Shown here: piece by piece, positions 1 through 10,899 of the stretch
Numbering within the stretch: the stretch's first letter is position 1
Layout: every line of letters begins with the position of its first letter
NCBI GenBank assembly: GCA_032622095.1
Contig: CP136067.1
Coordinates: forward strand, 54,227,899 to 54,291,898
Length of the DNA: 64,000 nucleotides
Source of the DNA: Siphonodentalium dalli
Taxonomy: Eukaryota; Mollusca; Scaphopoda; Gadilida; Siphonodentaliidae
Direction of reading: 5' to 3'
Notes under the pieces: model-generated
Told to the model about the DNA's origin: nothing
Database searches by the model: none
The model's input: only the letters and a program-made list of their open reading frames with translations
Made by a program: the position numbers and the translations under genes

Positions 1-249
1 GCATTTTATCTCCAGATTAGAATTTTTTCTGTATTTTCCCCAAGTGAAAACTTGCAAAAAAATATGCAACTTCCAGCATACATGTATGACTACATCTTCT
101 GAACAAATATATTGCACATGGATTTAAAATACACAATGAATACAAGTAGACAAGTTTAATGTGTGTCCAAATTTAACAATGTAATTGTTGGGAAACTATA
201 TTGATTATTTGGCTTTACAATATATAAAATATTTTCTGCCCTACCCTAA

Positions 250-960
250 AAGCACTCTGAAGATTCATCGAAAGGCCCATAACTTGGGAAAAATCATTGG
301 ATTTCCAATTTCCAATTAAACAATCCAAACTTGAGTTATCATCCGGAAACCAAAGAAAAAACAAGAAAAATTTAATTTTCTAAGTCGAAAAGCCCATAAC
401 TCTGAGAAAAATCATCGGATCAAACTAAAATTTGAACTTGACCTGTATTTTGATATCATTGACTCACACAAACAATTGAACACTCCAAACTGTAGTTATC
501 ATCTGGAAACCAAAAAAAATAAAAAAAATATGGAATTTTCTAAGTAAAAAAGAGTCCATTACTCTAGAAAAAAATCATCCGATCAAACTGAAATTCGAAT
601 TCATCCTGTATCTTGATATGCTGATCTACAATAAAATGGTATTTGCAATTAAAGGATCCAAACTTGAGATATCATCCGGAAACCGAAAAAGTGAGAAATT
701 TTCTAAGTTGAAAATGAGGCGTAACTTAAAAAAAAAAAGTCGGACCGAACCGCAATTAGCATCATGCGGAGAGGCAGTCCTAAGGAGATTGCATACAAAA
801 GAATATTGAAATTGGTTCATAGTTGTTCGGGTTATGAGGTCGGATGGACTGACGGACGGACACACGGAGGGAGAAAGCGTGACTGACAGACGCAGTCAAT
901 CCAGTACACCCCCCATTTTCTTCGAAAGTGGGGGTATAATAATTCTGATGGTGACTTAAC
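250..960 (+). repeat. Tandem 'gggccataactc' family repeat, about 162-bp period
   Basis: At least three diverged units each contain 'tctaagtcgaaaa', 'cccataactct', 'atcatcggatcaaac', 'gaacttgacctgtat' and 'gttatcatccggaaacc'. The unit joint 'ttttctaagt' recurs near 375, 537 and 700. The array ends in a 'gactgacggacggac' simple repeat and a 'gtgggggtataat' tail at about 830-945. The same family occurs at 4540-5240, 6680-6830, 14575-14705 and, inverted, at 38090-38370. No coding potential is convincing; short ORFs here are made of repeat sequence. Confidence 0.8.
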
Positions 961-968
961 TGACTTAC

Positions 969-1136
969 TTTGCTTTTTAGATATTGCCAGAGCAAGGAAG
1001 ACAATGATACCACATGCACCAATGAGCTGAAAGAAACAGCCTCCAATCATGAAATATCTCAATCTGTATGGATGCGTGTCCCAAACATGTCGCCAAAATG
1101 ACAGGTGAACGAACAATGTAATAGCGGCTGCAATCC
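969..1136 (-). CDS. Internal exon of an unidentified multi-pass membrane protein
   Basis: On the minus strand a strong pyrimidine tract and AG (ctttttttttag) precede an open 168-bp stretch that ends AAAGCAAA|gtaagtc, a near-consensus donor. Both boundaries are phase 1, so the exon holds 55 whole codons plus split ends. The peptide has two hydrophobic segments. The first begins GIAAAITLFVHLSF; the second runs roughly from YFMIGGCFFQLIGACG to IIVFLALAIS and ends in a basic SKK. Between them lies a polar WRHVWDTHPYRLR loop. This fits a tetraspan-type protein (claudin, PMP22 or LHFPL-like in layout), but I recognise no family-specific motif. Neighbouring exons were not found: upstream ones should be at higher coordinates and downstream ones before position 1. 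The flanking DNA is repetitive, with a hAT-like end at 1196. Confidence 0.7.
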
Positions 1137-1195
1137 CTAAAAAAAAGAAGACACATATGAAATATATATGATAATATTGAACAAGATTTAGTGCA

Positions 1196-1345
1196 GGGTT
1201 GGGGCGATTACATGCCAATGTAATCGATTATGATTACAATTACTTTTGATTTACACGATTACTGATTACATGTTTTTCAATGTAATCGATTACGATTACA
1301 ATTACTTTAAATGTAATCGATTACTTTTTTATTACATCTTATTAC
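1196..1345 (-). mobile_element. hAT-type terminal fragment with 'taatcgattac' subterminal repeats
   Basis: The stretch begins 'cagggttggg', a typical hAT terminus. It is followed by at least four 'gtaatcgattac/gattacaattac' subterminal repeats up to about 1340. No opposite terminus ('ccaaccctg') is visible within the next few kb, so this looks like a one-ended or decayed copy. It lies in the intron just upstream (in transcript order) of the membrane-protein exon. Confidence 0.6.
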
Positions 1346-2145
1346 AAATAACTCAAATTAAAATATCAAATTTGATTGAACAAATACATCACTACATAAC
1401 ATGGAAACAAGAAACGACTGAAACAATAGAAAGAAACAAGCAATAAACACATAAACTTTTTACATTTACATGTATTGGTGAGGTTTCATCACGAAGTTGT
1501 GTACCAACTTATTGGGAATAATTATGTTTTATGTCTAATTATTTATATAAATATATATTTATTATATTTTTAAATTTCTTACATGCATTGCAACTAACGC
1601 ATAATATTTATGAAAATATCATTAGAAACAATTATAAATTATTTGCATGTTCTCAACGCAATGAATTTTAGTGACCGCACCAGTATTGCCTGCAAATCTG
1701 GCCTGCTATGAATAAGATAAAGAGATTAGAAGTTTCTATGTGCATACATGTAAAGGCGATTGCATTTAACATTCTAAGTGCTATAATTCTCGAAAACATG
1801 ACTGGATAAAACCTGAGAGCTTTCCGATGAATGGCAACAAGCCATATTTCCGACTAAATCCTGAAAAGTTACCTTCTTCTGTGGTTAAGGAGTCGATGAT
1901 TATTTAGGGCATTACTATACCAAAGATCCAATCTGAGTTGAATTTTATTTGAAAGACTGACTCGAGACAGGTGGTGTGGGTGGGGTGTAAGTCATTTACT
2001 GTCAATTCCACCATTGCACTATGAGTCACATCAATCCTGGAAATTACCGGTACCATTTTTAGAATCAATAATTGGTCAGTAAAAATAAATGTAATGCTAT
2101 GGATACTAAGCAATGGAATTGAGCGGCATTGGGCCATTGGTGGTA
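1346..2145. other. AT-rich non-coding stretch
   Basis: AT-rich single-copy-looking DNA. I see no exon with usable splice sites and no clear repeat apart from short A/T runs. Confidence 0.5.
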
Positions 2146-2151
2146 TCAATT

Positions 2152-2279
2152 CAGCCCTCTTAATTCAGATTGTTTTGCTTCGGCAATCTAATGTACTACG
2201 GCAACCCTTTATCGTGGCCCAATTTGCTTAAGCAAATGGCTTCGGCATTGCTGGTTGCCATAGCATATTATGAGGGCTG
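2152..2279 (+). mobile_element. 128-bp MITE, TIR cagccctc, 6-bp target duplication tcaatt
   Basis: The element starts 'cagccctcttaattcag' and ends 'tatgagggctg', giving an 8-bp perfect terminal inverted repeat. It is flanked by 'tcaatt' at 2146-2151 and 2280-2285. The interior carries 'cttcggcaat', 'tacggcaacc' and 'gtggcccaatttgc' motifs. A second copy in the opposite orientation is at 54679..54801. It is non-autonomous; the superfamily is uncertain. Confidence 0.8.
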
Positions 2280-2289
2280 TCAATTTAAA

Positions 2290-2997
2290 GAGGAATCACT
2301 CGCGGATCCATGGATCCGTGTTGACATTGATACCATTAATTGGATAAATTTGGTAGTTTTCTGAGCGATGATAGTTGGGAGAATATCTATCGTTTCCTTT
2401 GTCTCTTACATAAGTGCTACCATTACTGGTATGACGTATCTAGCAGGTATATGGATGGTGCATACAGGCAGTGCAGGTGGGATGGGGTGGGGATCAGGGT
2501 GGCAGCGGAGCCTGTCACAAGCAGCAAGCCCCTGTGTGTGTGGATGTTACTAGTTGTTAGTATCATAATTCAAACTACAATTTGACACAAGATAACAGTT
2601 AATACTTTATATTTTATTGGGATCATTTGAATCGGGAAGGAATTATTTGACTGAATAAGAAGGTATCATTTGTCAAATCAAATGTCAAATAAAACATATG
2701 CATGAGCCAAACCTGGGTATCAAAATACCAGTTTCAGTGAACCTGGTTAATATAATACCAGTATTGTGAACATGGGTAATTTAGTGCACAAAACATGGGA
2801 TAAAGACCAATTCAGCAGTATTTATACTACATCTATGAGTAGTGAGGAAAAATGGGGTACAATATGCATTTACAGGGCATAATATATAGGGCCAATGACC
2901 CACCAACTTTAATTTAGTTCAATTCAGTTGCAAAAATATCATCTCATCTTCGGTACAGTTTGTGTTTTCAAAAATCAAGAACAATGTTTGTAAGTCT
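2290..2997. other. Non-coding stretch without recognisable gene
   Basis: Contains a short palindrome 'ggatccatggatcc' near 2304 and AT-rich DNA with repeated 'ggtattataccagt'-like words around 2740-2780. No supported gene. Confidence 0.4.
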
Positions 2998-4055
2998 TAA
3001 GTCGGCCATAAAAAAAACCTGTGTTTTCGGTGAACCAATCACCCCTATTACGGCACCCCGGACTATTTTCATTTTATTGATTTTGCAAAATTAGTATGAG
3101 TCTGATTTTATTTTCATGCGACCTGGAAAAATTCCCTGTCCAAATATGCAATATCATCTTCCATTTTCTATAAGTTGCAGTCATTAATTTAATTCAATGA
3201 GTCATTAGCCTAATTAACTTAGAAAATCATGCTCACAAAACACATCAAACCGGTTTAATTGGCAACAAACATCCAAAAACTCGAACTAACATAGCAAAAT
3301 GGACCACCTCGAAAATACATGTAGGGAACATAAAAGGTACTCAATCCGATTCGATGGTCACCATATCATCAGATTCCAACAACAATTTTTTTTTAAATGT
3401 CGCTTCAGTTAATTGCCCAAAAAATAATGCTATTAACCAGTCAACTATAGTATAAAATTGCCCAAAACGTGTTATTTATCAACATATTTAACAACGAAAT
3501 TTGGCCGGATTGTCAAATATCTAACAACCAAATCCACTTGATTTTAGAGTTATCCATCTTCATCCACAGTTACATGTAGTTGCCAAAAATTACATATTTC
3601 AAAAACTACATATCTGGGGGAAATAACAAATTTCAAAAATTTATATGTGATCACTCTCAGCTTTGATGGGTGGATTCAAATATTTTTTAATAGAAGCCAA
3701 AGAAATAGTAATTTGGGAGCATTAATTTTGATTATGCATCTTTAAACAACAATAAATTATAGACTTTCTCAACATTTAGAGTGATAGGTAGGCATTAAAA
3801 GGTGTAACACTAGTATGGATGCAAACATTGAGCATTTGTTGGGATTTTTTTTAGCATGTTGAATATTGTTCACATACAAGGAACTCATGCTATTATGCGA
3901 TAGCCACTGCAAGGGAGTGAACTATAAATACTCACTTATATCAATATCATACATATATTACAGGACTATTCATTTGAATAGAATAATTTTAACTACTAGA
4001 GTAAAGTATATTTACCATATCACTGTGATATTATCACATAACAGCCTTTCTGGCT
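2998..4055 (+). repeat. Interspersed repeat R1, copy 1
   Basis: Collinear similarity to 52640..53275. Shared words in the same order include 'atcttccattttcta' versus 'ctcttccattttcta', 'gagtcattagcctaatt', 'atcatgctcacaaaacac', 'aacaaacatccaaaaa', 'aaaggtgtaac', 'agcatgtta' versus 'agcatgttg', and a right end near 'catatcac...cttcctgcct'. The start 'aaaaaacctgtgttttcggtga' resembles 45300-45345. Parts of the middle ('aatcaaat...agtaatttaga') also recur at 55900-56010 and 56260-56350. The class is unknown and no protein is recognisable. Confidence 0.65.
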
Positions 4056-4156
4056 AATAATATTTAGTTATCGAATAGGAGCTAAATACAACGGTGTATG
4101 CGTGTGTAACTGTGTATTCAACAAAAGACCATAGGCAATGATAACTATCAGGTATA

Positions 4157-5660
4157 TTGTCACCAATTGATATGAAAACAACATCTACGTTGCATCCATT
4201 GGAAATGTTTAAGGAAGCAGTAAGAGTGCAACTGAATCGGCTGAACCCTTACGAGGCCACCGAACCAGACAACATCCTGGTTGCCTGCTCCAGACCAATG
4301 TGGATCCTTATCACCAGTGGATCCTTATCACCAGTGATCGCCCTATTTTATGAGACATCTCTAGTATACAGAATAGTACCATCCCAAATGACTGGCGGAA
4401 AGCCCTGGTTACACCATTATTCAACAAGAGCATCGCTAGGGCGTGGCAAAATACGCCCTTTAGCCATTTCGAATTGTACTATCGCAAAATAAGATAATAC
4501 TTTGAGCTTACATTTGAAGAAAATCTGATATACCCCTAATTTCAATGCTAAAATGTGGTCAAATTCTAAGTCGAAAAAATGGCCATAACTCATGTAAAAA
4601 TGATTAGACAGAACCTATATTGAAACTTGGTCTGTAGTTTTAGCTGGGAAATACACATACCAGCTTTGGATCAGCTCAAATAATCAAAACTGGAGTTATC
4701 GGTCGGAAACCAAAATGTTATGAAATTGGTCAAATTCTAAGTTGAAAAAGGGCCGTAACTCATGTAAAAATAACTGGACGGAACCCATATTCGAACTTGT
4801 CCTGTATCTTTAGCTGGGAAATACACATACCAACTTTGGTTCAGATCAAATAATCCAAACTGGAGTTATCGGTCGGAAACCAAAAATGTTAACAGACGGT
4901 CAAATTCTAAGTCGAAAAAGGGCCGTAACTCATGTAAAAAATTATTGGACGGAACCCATATTCGAACTAGGCCTGTATCTTTAGCTGGGAAATACACATA
5001 CCAACTTTGGTTCAGATCAAATAATCCAAACTGGAGTTATCGGTCGGAAACCAAAAATGTTAAATGACAGTCAAATTCTAAGTCGAAAAAGGGCCGTAAC
5101 TCATGTAAAAATATTTGGACGGAACCTATATTCGAACTTGGCCTGTATCTTTAGCTGGGAAATACACATACCAACTTTGGTTCAGATCAAATAATCCAAA
5201 CTGGAGTTATCGATCGGAAACCAAAAATGTTAACGGATGAACGGACAGACAGACGAACGGACGGATGGACAGACGGACGGACAGACGGACAGACAGACTG
5301 ATAACATAATACGACCTTTTTTCAAAAAGGGCGTATAAAAAGGGCTGTTGCTCCACACCAAATAACTACTGTCCAGTCTCAATCCTTTGCAAGAGCCTGG
5401 GGCACATCATTCACAGTCGCATCATGAAATATCTGACACTGTCACACAGAACAACACGCTGACTGATGCACAACATGGCTTTCGGAAAAACTGATCATGC
5501 AAAACAGCTGATCACCGCAATCAACGACCTTGCTGGAGGCCTTAGCAACGGGGACCAATATGATTGTATTTTCCTAGATTTTGCCAAGGCCTTTGACAAA
5601 GTACCACACCAACATCTGCTAATGAAACTCCAAAAGCTTGGAATTGATGGCATGTTGTAA
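4157..5660 (+). pseudogene. Degenerate non-LTR reverse transcriptase, split by an insertion
   Basis: Two pieces of one jockey/CR1-like reverse transcriptase flank an insertion. The left piece (about 4205-4428) contains LNRLNPYEATEPDNI, which corresponds to the LN-P-KA-GPD-IP block of RT, and after a frameshift IPNDWRKALVTPLFNK. The right piece (about 5337-5660) resumes KGCCSTPNNYCPVSI, the KG...NYRPVSL block. It then has a stop, followed by HNMAFGKTDHAKQL and FLDFAKAFDKVPHQ, the F-DF-KAFD catalytic block with the first Asp. The YADD block and the 3' half are absent. The frame breaks, stop codon and truncation show it is dead. Confidence 0.85.
4429..5336 (+). mobile_element. Insertion made of four ~170-bp tandem units, inside the RT pseudogene
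   Basis: The RT reading is interrupted exactly between PLFNK and KGCCS. The insert starts 'agcatcgctagggcgtgg', contains 'atacgcccttt' at 4451, and ends 'aaagggcgtat', so 'atacgcccttt' forms an 11-bp inverted pair near the ends. Flanks 'aacaag' (4423-4428) and 'aaaaag' (5337-5342) could be a 6-bp duplication with one mismatch. Inside are four 'gggccataactc' family units starting near 4558, 4728, 4899 and 5070, then a 'gacagacgg' simple repeat at about 5234-5300. Confidence 0.75.
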
Positions 5661-6670
5661 TAAACTGTGAACATGTTGTTTTTGTAGTAAACAGAATATT
5701 ATTTTCATTGAAGGGGGAATAACTATATCTTAAAGATAGAGTTATTCCCCTTCCATTGAAAACTCATCTTTAGTTTGAATTCTGTTGCATTCTGGAAGCC
5801 AAAATGGGAGGAATCTTTCTATGATTTCAGCTGTTTTCTATTTCTCTATGGGCATCTTCTGAGACACATATTTCAAATGGTGATGAATTATAGTACTTTA
5901 ATCATATTTTATGGCGTAGATTGTTATTATAACCTTATATCAAGTCACTATAAAACGATCGGCAGATGTTAACCCATCCCTTGGAGATAGTAAATTACTA
6001 TGATCGGAATCATAAATGAGAGTTTTGACGTTGAATTATAGAGTATACTGTTATGTACTATTATAGACAAATGTACATAACACAAATTATTGGAATTCAT
6101 GAGTCACTCGCATGTATATATAAGAGAATGCACTGGTACAGGATCTGTAATGCTGCACCACCACAGCCTTGGGTTAAATGTGAAAAAGGTGACCTGGAGA
6201 TGGAATATTTGGGTTAAGAGAGTCAAATTTAAGTTTGCAAGGATAGTGTATCAAATTCTACCACCATCCATCAAGATAAAGACACCTCACTGCTGACCCA
6301 TTAATATCAATTATATAGCAGAGCTGTCAACAAATCAGACATTGTTTATATTGATGCTGGCATCTCTGTTAAACCAATAACATTTATAATGACCTCAGGC
6401 CATCTGTCGAGTGATATACTCAGTGATATACATAGCTTTCTTTATTTGCACATTGGCATATATTAAAGAGACATCAGAAAATAAAATCGCCTTATCAATA
6501 GCTAAGTAGTCCAAAGGCATGGGATGGAATTGATGAATTGGGTTTAAGGTCACTCCAAACAAATTTACCAGTACATAACACAAGATTATGGACCGATTTA
6601 AACCCAATTTGGTGTGGTGACTCGGGGTACCCTTGGCAGAGTTATAATTTTTTTGATTTTTTTTTTGAGT
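5661..6670. other. Non-coding stretch with a hairpin and a dispersed repeat
   Basis: At about 5715-5752, 'gggggaataactatatctt' is followed by its near-perfect reverse complement, giving a hairpin. Bases 5945-6060 ('agatgttaacccatcc', 'tatgatcggaatcata', 'gagagttttgacgttga') match 50040-50150 in inverted orientation, so this is a dispersed repeat. No gene seen. Confidence 0.55.
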
Positions 6671-6674
6671 GAAT

Positions 6675-6930
6675 ATATTTTTTCGAAAAAGGGCCATAAC
6701 TCAGTTAAATATAGTCGGATCAATCCCATATTCGAACTCAATCTGTCTTTTATGCTGAGAAATTCATAAACAAAATTTTGTTCCGATCAGATAGAAAATG
6801 TTCGAGTTATCGCACCATGCATAAAGTGTCTACAGACAAACAGACAGACGGACGGACTAACGACGAGTGGTCAATCCGGACAACGACACTATGTTTACCA
6901 TACTATGGTATGGGTAAACATAAAAATAAC
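6675..6930 (+). repeat. 'gggccataactc' family unit with terminal hairpin
   Basis: Contains 'aaagggccataactcag', 'atattcgaactcaatctgt', 'tccgatcagatagaaaatg' and then 'acagacagacggacggac'. It ends in a small palindrome, 'tatgtttaccatac' and 'gtatgggtaaaca' at about 6889-6922. Same family as 250-960. Confidence 0.7.
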
Positions 6931-7707
6931 TGGTGGCTCGAAAATAAAAAATTTAAGTGGGCCTTTAAATATACAGGAAAATATCATCATCCTTGGATCA
7001 ACTAGCACTACTACACTAGTACGACCACAACTAGAATAGGCCTCTAGGCTCTACTATTAGTTTAAAGTCTATTTGGAACCTGCACACAGTAGGCCTACTC
7101 AAGATCGAAGCAATGGAGGCAGTCCAATGGAGAGTCACAAATTTGTCAATAATGACCACAGTAGTTGGAGCATGCCCTCGGATATGATGACATCACTGCG
7201 ATGGGAATCACTAGCTGATCGCCGATATAAGGCCTTTTACCTGACTCGACCTCAGACTACAACTTTTAGTGTGTCCCGATTTTAAGAATAAAGCTGCTTT
7301 CACATACGTGCGCTTAACACATGCGTTTTACGGATGCGTTAGGCGGACGTGCGCGTTATGCTTTCACATAGCTCCGTTTACCTCTGCGCGCATGCGTACG
7401 TTAGCGGATGCGCGAAGAATTATTTGTGTTTACATATTGTCCTTTCGCCATGGATTCCCCCGGCGACGAGGACGTTTAGCAATATAATTTGGTAATATAT
7501 GCCATGATATTGATATATTTAACAGAAATACCGACATACCAAATTCTGAATTATGGTATAGTGAATATTGAATCTATATTGATGTTGACTTGAATTTATA
7601 GCGTCAGTTTAAAACAACTGATGAACCACCCTCGCCAAAATAAATAGCAAATACTATACACAATGTGTCACCCTGCCATCATGCATGAACTGAGAGCTTA
7701 ATTGCCT

Positions 7708-7902
7708 TCATATTATCCATGTCCCGAGTTCTTCATCTCGTTTTATATAATAGTTTCCCATGAATTTTGAGACCCATGAATTTTGGGACATCTGTGCATC
7801 GTGGTATCCAATATTTTTAGGATTGAAGAGGTGGTCATATTTCAGTACTGAATCTATAAGTTCCTCGTCCAAACAAGCGTCGTACCTATTCTTTTTAGGC
7901 AT
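7708..7902 (-). pseudogene. MADF-type DNA-binding protein fragment of the Harbinger element
   Basis: Starting from the ATG at 7902 the minus strand encodes MPKKNRYDACLDEELIDSVL, continuing YDHLFNPKNIGYHDAQMSQNSW and VSKF. This matches the first half of a MADF (Myb/SANT-like) domain: an acidic helix with LI--V, then hydrophobic L and P before Y-D, then the conserved W that packs the third helix. PIF/Harbinger transposons carry such a Myb-like accessory gene next to the transposase, so its place between Harbinger TIRs is expected. The ORF runs out after EELGTWII without the second half of a normal protein. An in-frame upstream ATG exists at 7980, but the preceding 26 residues do not look like the domain. 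Confidence 0.65.
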
Positions 7903-8224
7903 GGTATACCTGGTATACATTGTACCTATGCTTCTATATGCGAGACTGCCAGCAAAAATGCTAACTTCCCGCAAAACCATGGCATTCTATGTCATTTAAT
8001 GTATATTTTGACCTATAACTGCCATCACAATTATTTAATTCTTGTTTAATTTGACCCAAGAATAGATAACATGGTGCCAGCTACCGGTATCATATGCCCC
8101 TGCACATAATAGCATTCTCATTCGTAAACACTACAAAATATCTGCGGTATATCCCATGATTATGACATCGCACCAAATGCCCCTGTCCGCTTATCCGCTA
8201 AGCAGTAAGCGGATAGGTTTTCGT

Positions 8225-9351
8225 TAGGGTCCTGCGAATATTCGATATTCGATTCGATTCGAAAGTCAAATTTGATTCGAATTCGAGTCGAAATTTCCAA
8301 CTCGAAATTTCGAATATATATGGATGAAATTATTAGCTGCTTACGAACACGAACATGCGTCGATGTTAGCTGTTTCTGTGCCATTTAATTCCTTAAAATT
8401 ATGAATATGTCCGCTTTATAATTCTTATTGTACATCACGAATGTACGCATGCTATTAAATATATTTATGGTCAGTAATTAGCCACCAGAGTAGGACCACA
8501 AAATACGTCTAATTCTAGCTTTGAACATATATAGTTTTCCAAAAGCTCTGAAATCGCCGTTGGACCGACGACGCACGTAAATTATAATAACTATGAGACT
8601 GAGCAACTGCTAGCATTATCCGCCGACTGTCTATCTCAGGTTCCGCGTTATTTGTATGTGACATCGTTGATGATGTAAACTTCACGTGATTTACCGTAGC
8701 TGTCGAAAAGTGCATGTTGGTGGAGTTTTCTTTTGAAGTTGACTGTCAGTTTCGGAGTGTTCCTTTGGCACTTGACAATAAGTCGTCCATTATTCATGTT
8801 TATTTTAAACATGATAAGCTTCTCAGGCAGTGCAAGAACTTACACGTGTGACGAATACAGCATGGTGTATAAATCTCAAGCATCAGGGACAACGACCCAT
8901 CTATGGAATCATCAGTTCCAGAAGCAACCAGTACTACATAAACAGACTACCCTGTGACTGTTGTTGCATCTTCAAGTTTACAACAACAGTGTCTCTGAAT
9001 GCCCATTTGCAATTTTGCATGTACATGCAAACTGTACAAACTTTGCGTGATTTTATTTCCGATAGGCCGGTTATATATTAATCGTCGTGACGTCCGCATG
9101 GACGTTTTTTCTTTCTTTTTTTTTTCTTCTCGACAATAGTCAATTGAAGTTAATAGTATCGCGATTGACGGTTGATCGCCACATAAGTTATGATGGAACT
9201 TCATGGAAGTTCATAGAACGTTTCAAACATCATCTAATCGTTGGCAAAACATGCCTAATTGAGAATGCAACACACATGTATAATTCGAGTCGATATTCGA
9301 TTCGAATTCTTCAATTCGATTCGATCAAAATTTCCAATTCGCAGGACCCTA
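8225..9351. mobile_element. Nested non-autonomous hAT element, 8-bp TSD gttttcgt
   Basis: The left end 'tagggtcctgcgaa' (8225-8238) and right end 'ttcgcaggaccct' + 'a' (to 9351) form a 14-bp perfect TIR. Eight-base duplications 'gttttcgt' lie at 8217-8224 and 9352-9359. Both subterminal regions are rich in 'attcgattcgaa' palindromic words. It sits inside the Harbinger element and is therefore younger. A degraded BED-type zinc finger is visible inside it. Confidence 0.92.
8845..8930 (+). pseudogene. BED-type zinc-finger remnant of the hAT element
   Basis: The plus-strand frame that starts at 8733 reads TYTCDEYSMVYKSQASGTT then THLWNHQFQK. This resembles the end of a BED finger (C--C----Y---SG-TT-L--H), with the second Cys replaced and the last His lost. 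BED fingers are the N-terminal DNA-binding module of many hAT transposases. The remaining transposase is gone. Confidence 0.5.
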
Positions 9352-9503
9352 GTTTTCGTCTGGGAGCGAAAACTTGTGCGCGCGCGTAGCTGCGCACGTT
9401 TTGCGGATGGTATGTGAAAACTCCAGCGTTAACATTGGAGACCGAAACGATGCGCGTAGATGCGTGAAGCGGATGTACGGTATGTGAAAGCAGCTTAAGT
9501 GTC

Positions 9504-9578
9504 GGCGCACACGATCCCGGTTGTCCCCGATTTATCCGGCTGTCGGATAAATCGGGGACAACCGGGATCGTGTGCGCC
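9504..9578. repeat. Perfect palindrome, 35-bp arms with 5-bp loop
   Basis: The left arm 9504-9538 (starts ggcgcacacgatcccggttg) and the right arm 9544-9578 are exact reverse complements around loop gctgt. The arms are GC-rich compared with the surrounding DNA. Related words ('gtgtgcgctgaacacc', 'tttatccggcagccgga') occur at 10068-10125, so 9504 to about 10125 may be one small transposon with palindromic ends. I could not settle its right boundary or find a target duplication. Confidence 0.95.
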
Positions 9579-10190
9579 TAACTTTGGGCCGGTTTTTGTC
9601 GGATCCGATTTAAAATACGGCTCGTGACGATGGCAACGCGCGTGTTTTGCATGACCAAAACATCATTCAAAATGTCGGAATAGTTAGCAGCGACCGCTAT
9701 TCGAAAATTATATCAAGAATTCTGATAAATCGACAAGGAACAACGGCTGGTAGACCTATGGGCAGAAAATAGGTGCCCGTATATTATAATTGCAACAAGA
9801 GGGCGGTAGCTGTGGAAAGGTAGATTACGCCAATTTATGGCTATTGGCAGTATTCACTGTATTGCCCGTGACCTCAATATAATATATTATTATTAATATA
9901 TTCATTTAGTTTATTATTAATAAATATTAGTCTTTAGAAATACATATTAATATAAATCACTATGACTAGCTATAGACTATAGTAAATGTCTGGATAGGCT
10001 GACCACACCAGTTGGCTATTTGCTACAGTGACCATAGCATGCGCATATGACCGGAGTGAAAATCGGACTCGTGTGCGCTGAACACCCCGATTTTATCGGG
10101 CCTGATTTATCCGGCAGCCGGATTTAGTGTACTTTCAGACGACCACGATACAATCGTAAGTGGAGGAATCGGGCCCGACAAATCACAAAT
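9579..10190. other. Probable MITE interior and decayed right end
   Basis: AT-rich interior (9880-9960 nearly all A/T), then at 10060-10130 a GC-rich segment related in inverted order to the 9504 palindrome. No protein recognised. Confidence 0.4.
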
Positions 10191-10860
10191 CTGTGACCTG
10201 AATAGGTTGGGGGATGGGGTGGGTGGCGAATAACTTTATACTTAAAACTTGGATGTCAGATGAGCAGATCATGAGCTTCTTATTATGAGCGAATAATTTT
10301 ATTCTTAAACGTGGATGTCAGATGAGCTTTTTATTGTTTTGCATTAGATTAGATATTCCTGCAACCATAATCAATCATTTGGCGGGGGGTGGCGAATAAC
10401 TTTAATCTTAAAACTTGGATTTCAGATGAGCTTCTTATTTTGTGCATTAGATCTGACGATCTGTCTATCATATACAATCATTTTATCGATCTGGAAGTGG
10501 AACTGCGAACATAAATATGCAGTCAGAGTTGTTTTGTGCATTAGATTAGACGATCCTGCAATCAATTTATGGAACTGTAAGTGGAATTGCTGCGTGGCGA
10601 ATAATTTTATTCTTAAAAGATGTATGTCAGATAATTTTCTTGTTTTTGTGCATTACATTAGGTGATCCATGGATGTTAACAGTCATTTCCTGGATCTTGA
10701 AGCACTTTTTCGCTCAAAATTTTATGATCTATATTTCAGGTGGTGATGCGAGTTGGGGGTCGCGAAAAAAATACTCTTCTCTGAACTCGAATTTCAGATG
10801 AATCTCTTATTTTGTACAATATATTAGACGATCCTTAACGTAGCAGTACACGATTTATCG
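10190..10860 (+). repeat. Satellite array S1, plus orientation arm
   Basis: Repeats of 'gtggcgaataactttaat', 'cttaaaacttgga', 'cagatgagctt', 'ttgtgcattagattagacga' and 'ctggaagtggaactgcg' recur at roughly 150-240-bp intervals. The same sequence appears in reverse complement from 10900 onward, so the two arms form a large inverted repeat whose centre lies near 10700-10890. Confidence 0.8.
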
Positions 10861-10899
10861 GGTTATAGGGGGGGGGGTCTGAAAAATAGAAAAATAAGT

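Larger units (their letters stand above)
7292..9495. mobile_element. PIF/Harbinger-type element, TSD TAA, 16-bp perfect TIRs
   Basis: The left end 'agctgctttcacatac' (7292-7307) is the exact reverse complement of the right end 'gtatgtgaaagcagct' (9480-9495). The copy is flanked by TAA at 7289-7291 and 9496-9498, the 3-bp target typical of PIF/Harbinger. GC-rich subterminal sequence ('gatgcgttaggcggacgtgcgcg' region and 'gcgcgtagatgcgtgaag' region) lies inside both ends. The 2204-bp copy includes a later 1127-bp hAT insertion, so the Harbinger sequence is only about 1.07 kb. It keeps a remnant of its MADF-type DNA-binding gene but no DDE nuclease, so it cannot move on its own. Confidence 0.88.

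Noticed and set aside
832-968. Continuation of the membrane-protein ORF past the donor
   Set aside because: A consensus donor (gtaagt) at the exon end and repeat sequence beyond (gacggacgg tail) make the extension intronic.
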